Below the pieces are notes generated by a model. That model saw only the letters and a program-made list of their open reading frames with translations, had not been told where the DNA came from and made no database searches. This document shows positions 1-8,822 of a DNA stretch of 64,000 bases, in pieces. The first letter of the stretch is position 1. Each line of letters starts with the position of its first letter. Origin of the DNA: Comamonas badia DSM 17552 (GTDB lineage Bacteria > Pseudomonadota > Gammaproteobacteria > Burkholderiales > Burkholderiaceae_C); contig NZ_AXVM01000001.1 of assembly GCF_000484635.1 (NCBI RefSeq), positions 62,001-126,000 on the forward strand, written 5' to 3'. Both the position numbers and the translations under genes were made by a program.

Positions 1-1
1 C

Positions 2-1720
2 CCGCTCACGGCGGCACTCGCGCTGCTGGGCGGCGAGTACGAGCTTTCGGGCATTGCCCGCATGCACGAGCGGCCGATTGGCGATCTGGTGGATGCCCTG
101 CGCCAGCTCGGCTGCCACATTGACTACCTCGGCAACGACGGCTATCCGCCGCTGCGCATCGCCCACGGCGGCGGCCGCCCGGTGCTGCAGCTGGATGCGC
201 CCATCCGCGTGCGCGGGGATGTCTCCAGCCAGTTTCTCACCGCCCTGCTGATGGCGCTGCCACTGGTGGCCCAGCAGCAGGATCTGGTGATCGAGGTCGT
301 GGGCGAGCTCATCTCCAAACCCTACATCCACATCACGCTGGAGCTGCTGGCGCGCTTTGGCATTGCCGTGCAGCGCGAGGGCTGGCAGCGCTTCACCATT
401 CCCGCCGGCAGCCGCTACCGCTCGCCCGGCGAAATCCATGTCGAGGCCGACGCCTCTTCCGCTAGCTATTTCGTAGCTTTAGGCGCAATTGCACCAAGCT
501 CAAATGGCAAAAATGGCTTGAATATCGAAGGCGTGGGGCTGGACTCCATCCAGGGCGACATCCGCTTCATCGAAGCCGCACGCGCCATGGGCGCGCAGAT
601 CACCGGCGGTGCCAACAGCCTGCAGGTGCGGCGAGGGTCCTGGCCGCTCAAGGCGATTTCCCTGGATTGCAACCACATTCCCGATGCCGCCATGACCCTG
701 GCGGTGATGGCACTGTACGCACAGGGGACGACCGAGCTCAGCAACATCGCCAGCTGGCGGGTGAAAGAGACCGACCGCATCGCCGCCATGGCGACGGAGT
801 TGCGCAAGCTCGGCGCCACCGTCGAGGAAGGCGCGGACTACGTACGCATCACCCCCCCGGCATCGTCCGCCGATTGGCGCGCCGCCAGCATCCATACCTA
901 CGATGACCACCGCATGGCGATGTGCTTTGCGCTGGCGGCCTTCAACCCGGCGCGCCTGCCGGTGCGCATCGAAGATCCGGGCTGCGTGGCCAAGACCTAT
1001 CCGGGCTATTTCGGCGCCCTCTTTTCCGTCTCGCAGGCGGCGGGCACCGACATCCCGGTGATCTGCATCGACGGCCCCACCGCCTCAGGCAAAGGCACGC
1101 TGGCCGCGGCCGTGGCCAGTCAGTTGGGCTATCACCTGCTGGATTCCGGCGCGCTCTATCGCCTGACGGCACTGGCTGCCGGTGGAGCGGGAGTCGCCAT
1201 CGAGCCCGCCAATGAACCACGGCTGGCTGAACTCGCGGCACACCTTCCCGTGCGATTCGACGGCGCACGCGTGTTCCTGCACGGCCAGGACGTGACCGAT
1301 GCCATCCGGCAGGAGGCGATCGGCATGCAGGCATCGGAAGTCTCCAGATTACCCGCCGTGCGCCAGGCGCTGGTGGCGCTGCAGCACGGCTTCCGGCGCC
1401 TGCCTGGTCTGGTGGCCGATGGCCGCGACATGGGCACCGTGATTTTCCCGGCCGCCCCCCTGAAGGTCTACCTCACCGCAAGCGCCAGGTGCCGCGCCGA
1501 AAGACGCCACAAGCAATTGATTTCCAAGGGTATTTCCACTATAATCGACGACCTTCGTGCAGACTTGGAAGCGCGGGATGCGAGCGATATGCAACGCAGC
1601 ACCGCCCCGCTCAAGCCCGCACGGGATGCCTTGCTGCTGGACAGCTCCGGGCTTACGGTGGATCAAACCGTGGCCCGGGTGCTTGACTGGTGGCAGGCAC
1701 GCCGGCCGTTTTCCGCCTGA
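2..1720 (+). CDS. aroA-cmk: Bifunctional EPSP synthase / cytidylate kinase (5' partial)
   Basis: The frame is open from the first bases of the window, so the 5' part of aroA lies outside. The first part (to about base 1045) is 5-enolpyruvylshikimate-3-phosphate synthase, which joins PEP to shikimate-3-phosphate in aromatic amino-acid synthesis; DASSASYF, the DDHRMAM motif and KTYPGYF are visible. Without a stop the frame runs into a complete cytidylate kinase (about 1051-1717): P-loop [17 protein letters not shown], and VADGRDMGT, which phosphorylates CMP/dCMP. The two are separate genes in most bacteria; this fusion is known in Comamonadaceae-type genomes. rpsA follows, as after cmk in many proteobacteria. 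The AroA half has a few extra residues after DASSASYF, in a lower-GC stretch that resembles the local palindromic repeat (463-510). Confidence 0.95.
   Translation, partial: PLTAALALLGGEYELSGIARMHERPIGDLVDALRQLGCHIDYLGNDGYPPLRIAHGGGRPVLQLDAPIRVRGDVSSQFLTALLMALPLVAQQQDLVIEVVGELISKPYIHITLELLARFGIAVQREGWQRFTIPAGSRYRSPGEIHVEADASSASYFVALGAIAPSSNGKNGLNIEGVGLDSIQGDIRFIEAARAMGAQITGGANSLQVRRGSWPLKAISLDCNHIPDAAMTLAVMALYAQGTTELSNIASWRVKETDRIAAMATELRKLGATVEEGADYVRITPPASSADWRAASIHTYDDHRMAMCFALAAFNPARLPVRIEDPGCVAKTYPGYFGALFSVSQAAGTDIPVICIDGPTASGKGTLAAAVASQLGYHLLDSGALYRLTALAAGGAGVAIEPANEPRLAELAAHLPVRFDGARVFLHGQDVTDAIRQEAIGMQASEVSRLPAVRQALVALQHGFRRLPGLVADGRDMGTVIFPAAPLKVYLTASARCRAERRHKQLISKGISTIIDDLRADLEARDASDMQRSTAPLKPARDALLLDSSGLTVDQTVARVLDWWQARRPFSA
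463..510. repeat. Diverged intragenic copy of palindromic repeat (copy K)
   Basis: This lower-GC stretch inside aroA contains TAGCTTTAGGCGC and, on the other strand, GAGCTTGGTGC, an 11-base match to the repeat copy at 58679. The AroA protein carries about five extra residues here relative to E. coli AroA as I remember it. It may be a domesticated insertion; the match is weak. Confidence 0.3.
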
Positions 1721-1812
1721 GTGTCTCGCTTGATTTTTTCGCTCAAGGCGGCAGACCCCGGCACAAGCGCCCGCCAGGCCTCTTCTCGCGTTTCGCCGCG
1801 CACCGGTCTGGA

Positions 1813-1848
1813 GGTTGTTCAACTGCAACCCTCGCGGAATTGTTCCGC
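1813..1848 (+). promoter_or_regulatory. Paired hairpins in rpsA leader
   Basis: Two adjacent small hairpins lie 75-110 bases upstream of the rpsA start: GGTTG/CAACC (1813-1817 with 1826-1830) and a perfect GCGGAA-TTG-TTCCGC (1834-1848). The rpsA mRNA leader of E. coli is a structured S1-binding element used for autoregulation, so a comparable role is plausible, but this is inference. Confidence 0.35.
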
Positions 1849-1923
1849 ACCACTTTCGCGCACCACCCTGCAAAGCCGCCATCCTGCGACCCAGGTATCC
1901 CCGTGCCGCGAACAAGGAAATCC

Positions 1924-3606
1924 ATGTCCGAATCTTTTGCCGAGCTGTTTGAAGAGTCTCAGAAGCGCACCGAGATGCGCCCTGGCGAGGTCATCACCGC
2001 CGAAGTCGTCGCCGTCGAGCACAACTTCGTCGTCGTGAACGCCGGTCTCAAATCCGAAGCGTACGTACCGATCGAAGAATTCAAGAACGACCAAGGCGAG
2101 ATCGAAGTCCAGGTCGGCGACTTCGTCTCGGTGGCCATCGGCTCGATCGAAAACGGCTACGGCGACACCATCCTCTCGCGCGACACCGCCAAGCGTCTGG
2201 CCTCCTGGCTGTCGCTCGAAAAGGCGCTCGAATCCGGCGAATTCGTCACCGGCACCACCAGCGGCCGCGTCAAGGGCGGCCTCACCGTCATGGTCAACGG
2301 CATCCGCGCCTTCCTGCCCGGCTCGCTGCTCGATACGCGCCCGGTCAAGGACCTGACGCCGTACGAGAACAAGACCATGGAGTTCAAGGTCATCAAGCTC
2401 GACCGCAAGCGCAACAACGTGGTGCTGAGCCGCCGTGCCGTGGTCGAGGCCAGCATGGGCGAAGAACGTGCCAAGCTGCTGGAAACGCTCAAGGAAGGCG
2501 CCGTCATCACCGGCGTCGTGAAGAACATCACCGAATACGGCGCCTTCGTGGACTTGGGCGGCATCGACGGCCTGCTGCACATCACCGACATGGCCTGGCG
2601 CCGCGTGCGCCATCCGTCCGAGGTGGTGCAGGCCGGCCAGGAAATCACCGCCAAGGTGCTCAAGTTCGACGTCGAGAAGCAGCGCGTCTCGCTGGGCCTC
2701 AAGCAACTGGGCGACGACCCCTGGATGGGTGTCTCGCGCCGCTATCCCTCGGGCACGCGCCTGTTCGGCAAGATCACCAACATCGCCGACTACGGTGCCT
2801 TCGTCGAGCTCGAACCCGGCATCGAAGGCCTGGTGCACGTCTCTGAAATGGACTGGACCAACAAGAACGTCGCCCCCTCCAAGGTGGTGTCGCTGGGCGA
2901 CGAGGTCGAGGTCATGGTGCTGGACATCGACGAAGACAAGCGCCGCATCAGCCTGGGCATGAAGCAGTGCCGCGCCAACCCGTGGCAGGAGTTCGCGCAG
3001 AACACCAACCGCGGCGACCGCGTCAAGGGTCCGATCAAATCGATCACCGACTTCGGCGTGTTCGTGGGCCTGGCGGCCGGCATCGATGGCCTGGTGCACC
3101 TGTCGGACCTTTCGTGGAACGAAACCGGCGAAGCCGCCGTGCGCAACTACAAGAAGGGCCAGGAAGTCGAAGCCATCGTGCTGGCCGTGGACGTGGAGCG
3201 CGAGCGTATCTCGCTGGGCATCAAGCAGCTCGATTCCGATCCGTTCACCACCTTCGCGTCGATCAACGACAAGGGCTCCAGCGTGACCGGCAAGGTCAAG
3301 AGCGTCGATGCCCGCGGTGCCGAAATCGACCTGGGCCAGGACATCGTCGGCCACCTGCGCGCTTCGGAAATCTCGCGCGACCGTGTGGAAGATGCCCGCA
3401 ACGTGCTCAAGGAAGGCGACGAAGTGTCGGCCGTGGTGGTCAGCATCGACCGCAAGACCCGCATCATCCATCTGTCGATCCGCGCCAAGGACCAGGCCGA
3501 CCAGCAGGAAGCCATGGCCAGCCTGAGCCAGACCTCGAACAACGCCGGCACCACCAGCCTGGGCGCACTGCTGCGCGCCAAGCTGGATCATTCCGACGAC
3601 AAGTGA
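1924..3606 (+). CDS. rpsA: 30S ribosomal protein S1
   Basis: 560-residue ribosomal protein S1, which binds mRNA on the 30S subunit and is needed to start translation of structured messages. Six consecutive S1 (OB-fold) repeats are visible through recurring motifs such as [35 protein letters not shown] and [19 protein letters not shown], each followed by KV...D.E..R.SLG.KQ. The start MSESFAEL at 1924 is chosen because it matches the family N-terminus and has AAGGAA just upstream; the frame stays open further upstream only because of high GC. Length equals the family norm (about 557-570). It follows cmk and precedes ihfB, the conserved order. A strong hairpin follows the stop. Confidence 0.98.
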   Translation: MSESFAELFEESQKRTEMRPGEVITAEVVAVEHNFVVVNAGLKSEAYVPIEEFKNDQGEIEVQVGDFVSVAIGSIENGYGDTILSRDTAKRLASWLSLEKALESGEFVTGTTSGRVKGGLTVMVNGIRAFLPGSLLDTRPVKDLTPYENKTMEFKVIKLDRKRNNVVLSRRAVVEASMGEERAKLLETLKEGAVITGVVKNITEYGAFVDLGGIDGLLHITDMAWRRVRHPSEVVQAGQEITAKVLKFDVEKQRVSLGLKQLGDDPWMGVSRRYPSGTRLFGKITNIADYGAFVELEPGIEGLVHVSEMDWTNKNVAPSKVVSLGDEVEVMVLDIDEDKRRISLGMKQCRANPWQEFAQNTNRGDRVKGPIKSITDFGVFVGLAAGIDGLVHLSDLSWNETGEAAVRNYKKGQEVEAIVLAVDVERERISLGIKQLDSDPFTTFASINDKGSSVTGKVKSVDARGAEIDLGQDIVGHLRASEISRDRVEDARNVLKEGDEVSAVVVSIDRKTRIIHLSIRAKDQADQQEAMASLSQTSNNAGTTSLGALLRAKLDHSDDK

Positions 3607-3618
3607 CGCAAGCACGTT

Positions 3619-3664
3619 GAGCGTTGAACGTCGAGCGCGCTCACGCGTTCGACATTCAACGCTC
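3619..3664. terminator. Long hairpin between rpsA and ihfB
   Basis: GAGCGTTGAACGTCGAG (3619-3635) pairs with TTCGACATTCAACGCTC (3648-3664) with only two imperfect positions, and the CGCG-CTCA-CGCG between them closes the loop, giving a stem of about 21 bp with a tetraloop. There is no T-run, so it may be a processing or attenuation element rather than a classical terminator. It ends 14 bases before the ihfB start, where no clear Shine-Dalgarno sequence is seen. Confidence 0.6.
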
Positions 3665-3678
3665 GGCATTCAATGCCC

Positions 3679-3978
3679 ATGACCCGCTCTGACCTCGTTC
3701 AGGAACTGGCTGCCCGGTTCCAGCAGTTCACCCAGCGCGATGCGGAATACGCTGCCAAGGCGATTCTGGATGCGCTGGGCGAGGCACTGGTGCGCGGCCA
3801 TCGGATCGAGATCCGCGGCTTTGGCAGTTTTTCCATCAGCCATCGTCTGCCGCGCGTCGGCCGCAACCCGCGCACCGGCGAAGCCGTGCAGGTGCCCAGC
3901 AAACGGGTGGCGCACTTCAAGCCCGGCAAGGCCTTGCGCAACACGGTGGCTGGCTTGGCCGGCGATGGCGGTGAATAA
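3679..3978 (+). CDS. ihfB: Integration host factor subunit beta
   Basis: 99-residue DNA-bending protein of the HU/IHF family; with IhfA it forms the heterodimer that bends DNA at specific sites in promoters, recombination sites and origins. It opens [14 protein letters not shown] and carries the IEIRGFGSF motif and the GRNPRTGE...[16 protein letters not shown] arm and C-terminus. An ATG two codons upstream (3673) is possible, but MTRSDL is the family start. The long hairpin 3619-3664 lies just upstream and no strong ribosome-binding site is evident. Repeat copy A begins three bases after the stop codon. Confidence 0.95.
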   Translation: MTRSDLVQELAARFQQFTQRDAEYAAKAILDALGEALVRGHRIEIRGFGSFSISHRLPRVGRNPRTGEAVQVPSKRVAHFKPGKALRNTVAGLAGDGGE

Positions 3979-3980
3979 TG

Positions 3981-4030
3981 GTTTTCATAGCTTGCAGCGC
4001 AGATGCCACAAGCGCGAAACCCAGATTTTC
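3981..4030. repeat. Interspersed palindromic repeat (copy A)
   Basis: TTTTCATAGCTTGCAGCGC, a short centre, then CAAGCGCG and an ATTTTC end. It shows the family pattern seen repeatedly in this window: an A/T-rich outer edge, AGCTAT near one end, and inverted GCGC/AAGCGC arms. It sits directly after ihfB. Confidence 0.65.
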
Positions 4031-4093
4031 ATACTGATTTGAATGTCTGGGCACCCGGAGACCGTAGAATCGGTGCATCGCCGGGGATGCCTC

Positions 4094-4390
4094 ATGAAAT
4101 ACTTCGCATGGCTGCTCAAGGCAGCCATTTTTTTTACGCTGTTCGCCTTCGCGCTGAACAACCAGCAGAACGTCAGCGTGCATTTCTTTTTCGGCACGCA
4201 ATGGACGGCGTCGCTGGTGCTCGTCGTGCTGGCCGCGTTCACGCTGGGCGTTGCCGTCGGCGTACTGGGCATGGTGCCGCACTGGTGGCGCCATCGCAGT
4301 GCAGCACGCCACCAGCGGGCGCACGTATCCACACCGGTGGCCGAGGCCGACACTGCCGCACCACTGCCCGCGGCTGTCCATGGGGTTTGA
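4094..4390 (+). CDS. lapA: LapA family membrane protein
   Basis: 98-residue inner-membrane protein of the LapA (DUF1049) family. Two hydrophobic segments are visible, LLKAAIFFTLFAFALNNQ and a second starting ASLVLVVLAAFTLGVAVG, with the conserved NNQQNVSVHFF stretch between them. In E. coli LapA works with LapB to control lipopolysaccharide synthesis through FtsH-dependent turnover of LpxC. The start MKYFAWLL at 4094 is preferred to an upstream ATG at 4043 because it matches the family and has GGGGA upstream. It overlaps lapB by 11 bases, so the pair is translationally coupled. Confidence 0.9.
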   Translation: MKYFAWLLKAAIFFTLFAFALNNQQNVSVHFFFGTQWTASLVLVVLAAFTLGVAVGVLGMVPHWWRHRSAARHQRAHVSTPVAEADTAAPLPAAVHGV

Positions 4391-5540
4391 CGCAAGCTGG
4401 CTGCTGCTCGGCCTGCCGCTGGCTTTTGTCTTCGGCTGGCTGGCCTCGCGCCTGGACCAGCGCCAATGGCGCGACGATGGCCGGCGTGCGCCCAAGGCCT
4501 ACTTCAAAGGCCTGAACTACCTGCTCAACGAACAGCAGGACCAGGCGATCGACGCCTTCATCGAGGCCGTGCAGAGCGACCCGGATACGACGGAGCTGCA
4601 CTTTGCCCTGGGCAACCTGTTTCGCCGCCGCGGTGAATACAACCGGGCGGTCCGGGTGCACGAGCACCTTCTCTCACGCGACGACCTGAGCCGCACGGAC
4701 CGCGAACGCGCGCAGCACGGCCTGGCGCTGGACTACCTCAAAGCCGGGCTGCTCGACCGCGCGGAAGACGCGCTGCGCCGCCTGGAAGGCACGCCGCTGG
4801 AAACCCAGGCGAGGCTGGCGCTGCTGACCATCTACGAACGCTCGCACGACTGGACTCAGGCAACCGCCATTGCCGAGCGCATGCAGCAGTCGCAGCAAGG
4901 CGATTTCAGCACGCGGCACGCGCACTACCTGTGCGAGCAGGCACAGACCCAGGCCACCCAGGGCGACTTCGAAGCGGCACGCGGGCTGCTGATCCAGGCC
5001 ATTGCCATTGCGCCCGGCGCAGCGCGCGCCCGGCTGGAGCTGGCGCGCCTGCAATTGCACCAGGGCGAGCCCGCCGCTGCCCTGGCGACGCTTCAGGACA
5101 TCGCCGGCACGGCGGCAGCCGCGCTGCCGCTGGCTGCCGGCCTGTTTGTCGAAAGCGCCAACGCCTGCGGGCAACAGGAAAGCACCCGCGCGCTGCTGCA
5201 GGAGCACTATCAGCGCACGCCATCGCTGGACCTGCTCGACGCCATCATCGCGCTGCTGCCCGGCAATGGCACCCGGGATGACGGCGCAACACAGCACTGG
5301 TACGCCGGCTATCTCGACAAGGAGGCTTCCCTGGTGGTGGCCGCCAAGTGGCTGTCGCATGAGACGCTGACCCATGAAGAACGCCACCCTGCCATCCAGC
5401 GGGCACTGGACCAGGCCGCCAAGCCCCTGACGCGCTACCGCTGCGCCGCCTGCGGCTTTGAAGCACTGCAGCATTTCTGGCAGTGTCCCGGCTGCCAGAG
5501 CTGGGACAGCTACCCGCCGCGCCGCGTGGAAGAGCTCTGA
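4380..5540 (+). CDS. lapB: Lipopolysaccharide assembly protein B (TPR + rubredoxin-like)
   Basis: 386-residue LapB (YciM). The N-terminus (WLLLGLPLAFVFGWLASR) is a membrane anchor, followed by a long run of TPR repeats (for example YFKGLNYLLNEQQDQAIDAF and FALGNLFRRRGEYNRAV). The C-terminus is a rubredoxin-like zinc ribbon with two CxxC pairs, CAAC and CPGC. In E. coli it adjusts LpxC proteolysis by FtsH and so lipid A production. The start at 4380 overlaps lapA; the frame remains open upstream but only there does the anchor begin. mrpA starts 13 bases after the stop. Confidence 0.94.
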   Translation: MGFDASWLLLGLPLAFVFGWLASRLDQRQWRDDGRRAPKAYFKGLNYLLNEQQDQAIDAFIEAVQSDPDTTELHFALGNLFRRRGEYNRAVRVHEHLLSRDDLSRTDRERAQHGLALDYLKAGLLDRAEDALRRLEGTPLETQARLALLTIYERSHDWTQATAIAERMQQSQQGDFSTRHAHYLCEQAQTQATQGDFEAARGLLIQAIAIAPGAARARLELARLQLHQGEPAAALATLQDIAGTAAAALPLAAGLFVESANACGQQESTRALLQEHYQRTPSLDLLDAIIALLPGNGTRDDGATQHWYAGYLDKEASLVVAAKWLSHETLTHEERHPAIQRALDQAAKPLTRYRCAACGFEALQHFWQCPGCQSWDSYPPRRVEEL

Positions 5541-5553
5541 GAGGCCCTCCCAG

Positions 5554-8463
5554 ATGATGTCGCCATGGCTCCTGCTGCTGCTTCCGTTCACCGCCAGCGT
5601 GATCGCCGCGCTGCTGCCCAGCAACGCCCGCAACATTGAATCCACGCTCGCGGGCCTGGTGGCGCTGTGGTGCGTCGTGCAGAGCGCGCTGTACTTTCCC
5701 GAAATCGCCCACGGCGAAGTGCTGCGGCACACCGTCCAATGGCTGCCCGCGCTGGGACTGAATCTGAGCGTGCGCATCGACGGCTTCGCCTGGCTGTTCT
5801 GCATGCTGATCTTCGGCATCGGTGCGCTGGTGGTGCTGTACGCACGCTACTACCTGTCGCCGCAGGACCCGGTGCCGCGGTTTTTCTCGTTTCTGCTGGC
5901 CTTCATGGGCGCGATGGCGGGCGTCGTGCTGTCGGGCAACGTCATCCAGCTGGCGCTGTTCTGGGAACTCACCAGCCTGTTTTCCTTCCTGCTGATCGGC
6001 TACTGGCACCACCGGCGCGACGCACGGCGCGGCGCGCTCATGGCGCTCACGGTGACCGGTGCTGGCGGACTGGCGTTGCTGGGTGCCATGCTGCTGCTCG
6101 GGCACATCGTCGGCAGTTACGAGCTGGATGCCATCCTGCCGGCGGGCGACCAGGTGCGCGCGCACCCGCTGTACCACGCCACACTGGCACTGCTGCTGCT
6201 GGGCGCGTTCACCAAGAGTGCGCAATTTCCCTTTCATTTCTGGCTGCCCAACGCGATGGCGGCGCCCACGCCCGTTTCAAGCTACCTGCATTCGGCCACC
6301 ATGGTCAAGGCGGGCGTGTTTCTGCTGGCCAGGCTGTGGCCCGTCATGGCGGGTACCGAGGCGTGGTTCTGGTGTGTCGCCGGAGCAGGCTGCATCACGC
6401 TGCTGCTGGGCGGCTACCAGGCGATGTTCGAGCGTGACCTCAAAGGCGTGCTGGCCTATTCCACGAGCTCGCACCTGGGTCTGATCACGCTGCTGCTGGG
6501 CCTCAACAGCCCGCTGGCGGCGGTCGCGGCCGTCTTTCACATCATGAATCACGCCACCTTCAAGGCCTCGCTCTTCATGGCGGCAGGTATCGTGGACCAT
6601 GAAAGCGGCACGCGCGACATGACGCGGCTCTCCGGCCTGCGCCACATGATGCCCATCACGGCAACACTGGCCACCGTCGCCAGCGCGGCGATGGCGGGCG
6701 TGCCGCTGCTCAACGGCTTTCTCTCCAAGGAAATGTTCTTTGCCGAGACGGTATTCCTAGACGCCTCGCCCATCGTGTCCACGCTGCTGCCCATCGCCGC
6801 CACCGTTGCCAGCATGTTCAGCGTGGCGTATTCGCTGCGCCTGGTCGCATCGGTGTTCTTCGGCCCTGTGGCGGACGATCTGCCGCGCCAGCCCCATGAG
6901 CCCGTGCGCTGGATGCGCGCGCCGGTGGAGTTTCTGGTGGCGCTGTGCCTGCTGGTGGGCATCTTCCCCGCCGCGGTCGTCGGCCCTGCGCTCGCCGCCG
7001 CCGCGCTGCCCGTCACGGGTGGCAGCCTGCCTGAATACAGCTTGGCTGTCTGGCACGGCATCAATGCGCCGCTGGTGATGAGTCTGATCGCCATGGCAGG
7101 CGGCCTGCTGCTGCACCGCCTCTTGCGCGGCAGGCCAGCCATGCGGGGGCTGCGAATGGACGCCGGCCGGCTGTTCGTCGCGGTGTCGGCACTGGTCACC
7201 AGCCTGGCCCGCCGGGGACGCCAGCGCCTCGCTACCCGGCGCCTGCAGTGGCAAATGCTCTGGCTGGTGCTGGCCGCCCTGGGCGCGGCTGCGCTGCCGC
7301 TGTGGCTGGGCGCTAGCCACCTGGGGCAGCGCAGCATCGCACCGCCGGCGCCGGCGCTGGCCTTGCTGTGGCTGGTCGGTGCGATCTGCGCCCTGGCTGC
7401 CGCATGGCAGGCCAAATACCATCGCCTGGCAGCGCTGATCCTCGTGGGAGGCACCGGGCTGTGCACCAGCCTCACCTTCCTCTGGTTTTCAGCCCCAGAC
7501 CTCGCGTTGACGCAATTGGCGGTGGAATTCGTCACGACGCTGCTCATGCTGCTGGGACTGCGCTGGCTGCCCCGACGCGAGGAAGAGTTGCGCCACCTGC
7601 AGCGCTCAGGGCTGCCGCAGCGCACACGCCGGTTGCGCGATGGCGTGCTGGCCGCCTGCAGCGGCCTGGGCATGGCGTGGCTGGCCTACGCACTCATGAC
7701 GCGTGATTTCGCGCAGAGCACGTCCACCTTTTTCCTGGAGAACGCCCGCCCGCTGGGCGGCGGCAGCAATGTGGTCAACGTGATGCTGGTGGATTTCCGC
7801 GGTTTTGACACCTTTGGCGAAATCGTGGTGCTGGCCATCGTCGCACTCACGGTCTATGCGCTGCTGCGGCGCTTTCGTCCGGCGCGCGAGGTCATGGAAC
7901 TGCCGGCGCAGCAGCGCGCGCTGCCGCCCGACCTGCAGACCGACCTGCTCAACCCGCGCCATGCCGCCGATACCGCCATCGGCTACCTGATGGTGCCCGC
8001 CGTGCTCGCGCGCTGGCTGCTGCCTTTCATCGCCCTGATCGCCATCCACCTGTTCCTGCGCGGCCATGACGAACCCGGCGGCGGCTTCGTCGCGGGCCTG
8101 GTGTTTTCGCTCGCGCTGGTGCTGCAGTACATGGTTTCAGGCACCACCTGGGTCGAAGCACGCCTGCCGCTCAAGCCCGAGCGCTGGATAGCCACGGGCC
8201 TGCTGCTGGCGCTGGCGACAGGGCTGGGCTCGATCGTCTTCGGCTACCCGTTTCTCACCAGCCACATGGCGCACCTGACACTGCCTGTGATCGGTGAAAT
8301 CCATATCGCCAGCGCGCTGTTTTTCGATACCGGCGTCGCGCTGCTGGTGATCGGCGCCACGCTCCTGATGCTCACCGCCATCGCGCACCAGTCGGTGCGC
8401 AGCCACTACTACCACGCGCATCTGCAGGCACAGCGGCCGCCGGCCGGGCAGGAAGCAGGCTGA
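5554..8463 (+). CDS. mrpA: Mrp/Pha cation:proton antiporter subunit A (fused A+B)
   Basis: 969-residue polytopic membrane protein, the large subunit of the multi-subunit Mrp Na+(K+)/H+ antiporter. The N-terminal two-thirds is a NuoL-like proton-conducting unit ([24 protein letters not shown] and [20 protein letters not shown] hold the conserved Glu and Lys of these proteins). After about residue 570 come the MrpA-specific C-terminal helices, and the last roughly 130 residues ([12 protein letters not shown] onwards) are an MnhB domain, which is a separate protein in Bacillus. This is the PhaAB arrangement of proteobacteria. Start [10 protein letters not shown] at 5554, with GAGG upstream; it ends overlapping mrpC by one base. 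Confidence 0.93.
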   Translation: MMSPWLLLLLPFTASVIAALLPSNARNIESTLAGLVALWCVVQSALYFPEIAHGEVLRHTVQWLPALGLNLSVRIDGFAWLFCMLIFGIGALVVLYARYYLSPQDPVPRFFSFLLAFMGAMAGVVLSGNVIQLALFWELTSLFSFLLIGYWHHRRDARRGALMALTVTGAGGLALLGAMLLLGHIVGSYELDAILPAGDQVRAHPLYHATLALLLLGAFTKSAQFPFHFWLPNAMAAPTPVSSYLHSATMVKAGVFLLARLWPVMAGTEAWFWCVAGAGCITLLLGGYQAMFERDLKGVLAYSTSSHLGLITLLLGLNSPLAAVAAVFHIMNHATFKASLFMAAGIVDHESGTRDMTRLSGLRHMMPITATLATVASAAMAGVPLLNGFLSKEMFFAETVFLDASPIVSTLLPIAATVASMFSVAYSLRLVASVFFGPVADDLPRQPHEPVRWMRAPVEFLVALCLLVGIFPAAVVGPALAAAALPVTGGSLPEYSLAVWHGINAPLVMSLIAMAGGLLLHRLLRGRPAMRGLRMDAGRLFVAVSALVTSLARRGRQRLATRRLQWQMLWLVLAALGAAALPLWLGASHLGQRSIAPPAPALALLWLVGAICALAAAWQAKYHRLAALILVGGTGLCTSLTFLWFSAPDLALTQLAVEFVTTLLMLLGLRWLPRREEELRHLQRSGLPQRTRRLRDGVLAACSGLGMAWLAYALMTRDFAQSTSTFFLENARPLGGGSNVVNVMLVDFRGFDTFGEIVVLAIVALTVYALLRRFRPAREVMELPAQQRALPPDLQTDLLNPRHAADTAIGYLMVPAVLARWLLPFIALIAIHLFLRGHDEPGGGFVAGLVFSLALVLQYMVSGTTWVEARLPLKPERWIATGLLLALATGLGSIVFGYPFLTSHMAHLTLPVIGEIHIASALFFDTGVALLVIGATLLMLTAIAHQSVRSHYYHAHLQAQRPPAGQEAG

Positions 8464-8822
8464 TGGAGCTGGTACTGTCCCTCGCGATCGGCGTGCTGGC
8501 TGGCTCGGGCGTCTGGCTGATCCTGCGTCCACGCACCTTTCAGGTGATCATGGGCCTGACGCTGCTGTCCTATGCCGTGAATCTGTTCATTTTCTCCATG
8601 TCCCGGCTGGGCCTCACGGAAAACAAGGCCCCGGTGCTGCACGAAGGCGCCGCCCTCGATCTGCTGCACTACAGCGATCCCATGCCCCAGGCCCTGGTGC
8701 TGACGGCCATCGTGATCGGCTTTGCCATGACGGCGCTGTTCCTCGTGGTGCTGCTGGCGTCACGCGGCATGAGCGGGACCGACCATGTGGACGGCACGGA
8801 TGGGCAGGGGGAAGCACCATGA
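8463..8822 (+). CDS. mrpC: Mrp antiporter subunit C (NuoK-like)
   Basis: 119-residue membrane protein with three hydrophobic helices, related to NuoK of complex I; it includes VMGLTLLSYAVNLFIFSM and ALVLTAIVIGFAMTALFL, both typical of MnhC/PhaC. It is an obligate small subunit of the Mrp antiporter. The ATG overlaps the mrpA stop (TGATG) and its own stop overlaps mrpD by four bases, so the operon is read as one coupled unit. Confidence 0.92.
   Translation: MELVLSLAIGVLAGSGVWLILRPRTFQVIMGLTLLSYAVNLFIFSMSRLGLTENKAPVLHEGAALDLLHYSDPMPQALVLTAIVIGFAMTALFLVVLLASRGMSGTDHVDGTDGQGEAP

Noticed and set aside
1690-1923. In-frame upstream extension of rpsA
   Set aside because: It adds 78 non-conserved residues and overlaps the end of cmk; the family start and ribosome-binding site are at 1924.
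1819-3669. A 616-codon open frame on the minus strand opposite rpsA
   Set aside because: Composition is typical of an antisense shadow, and it lacks recognisable motifs.
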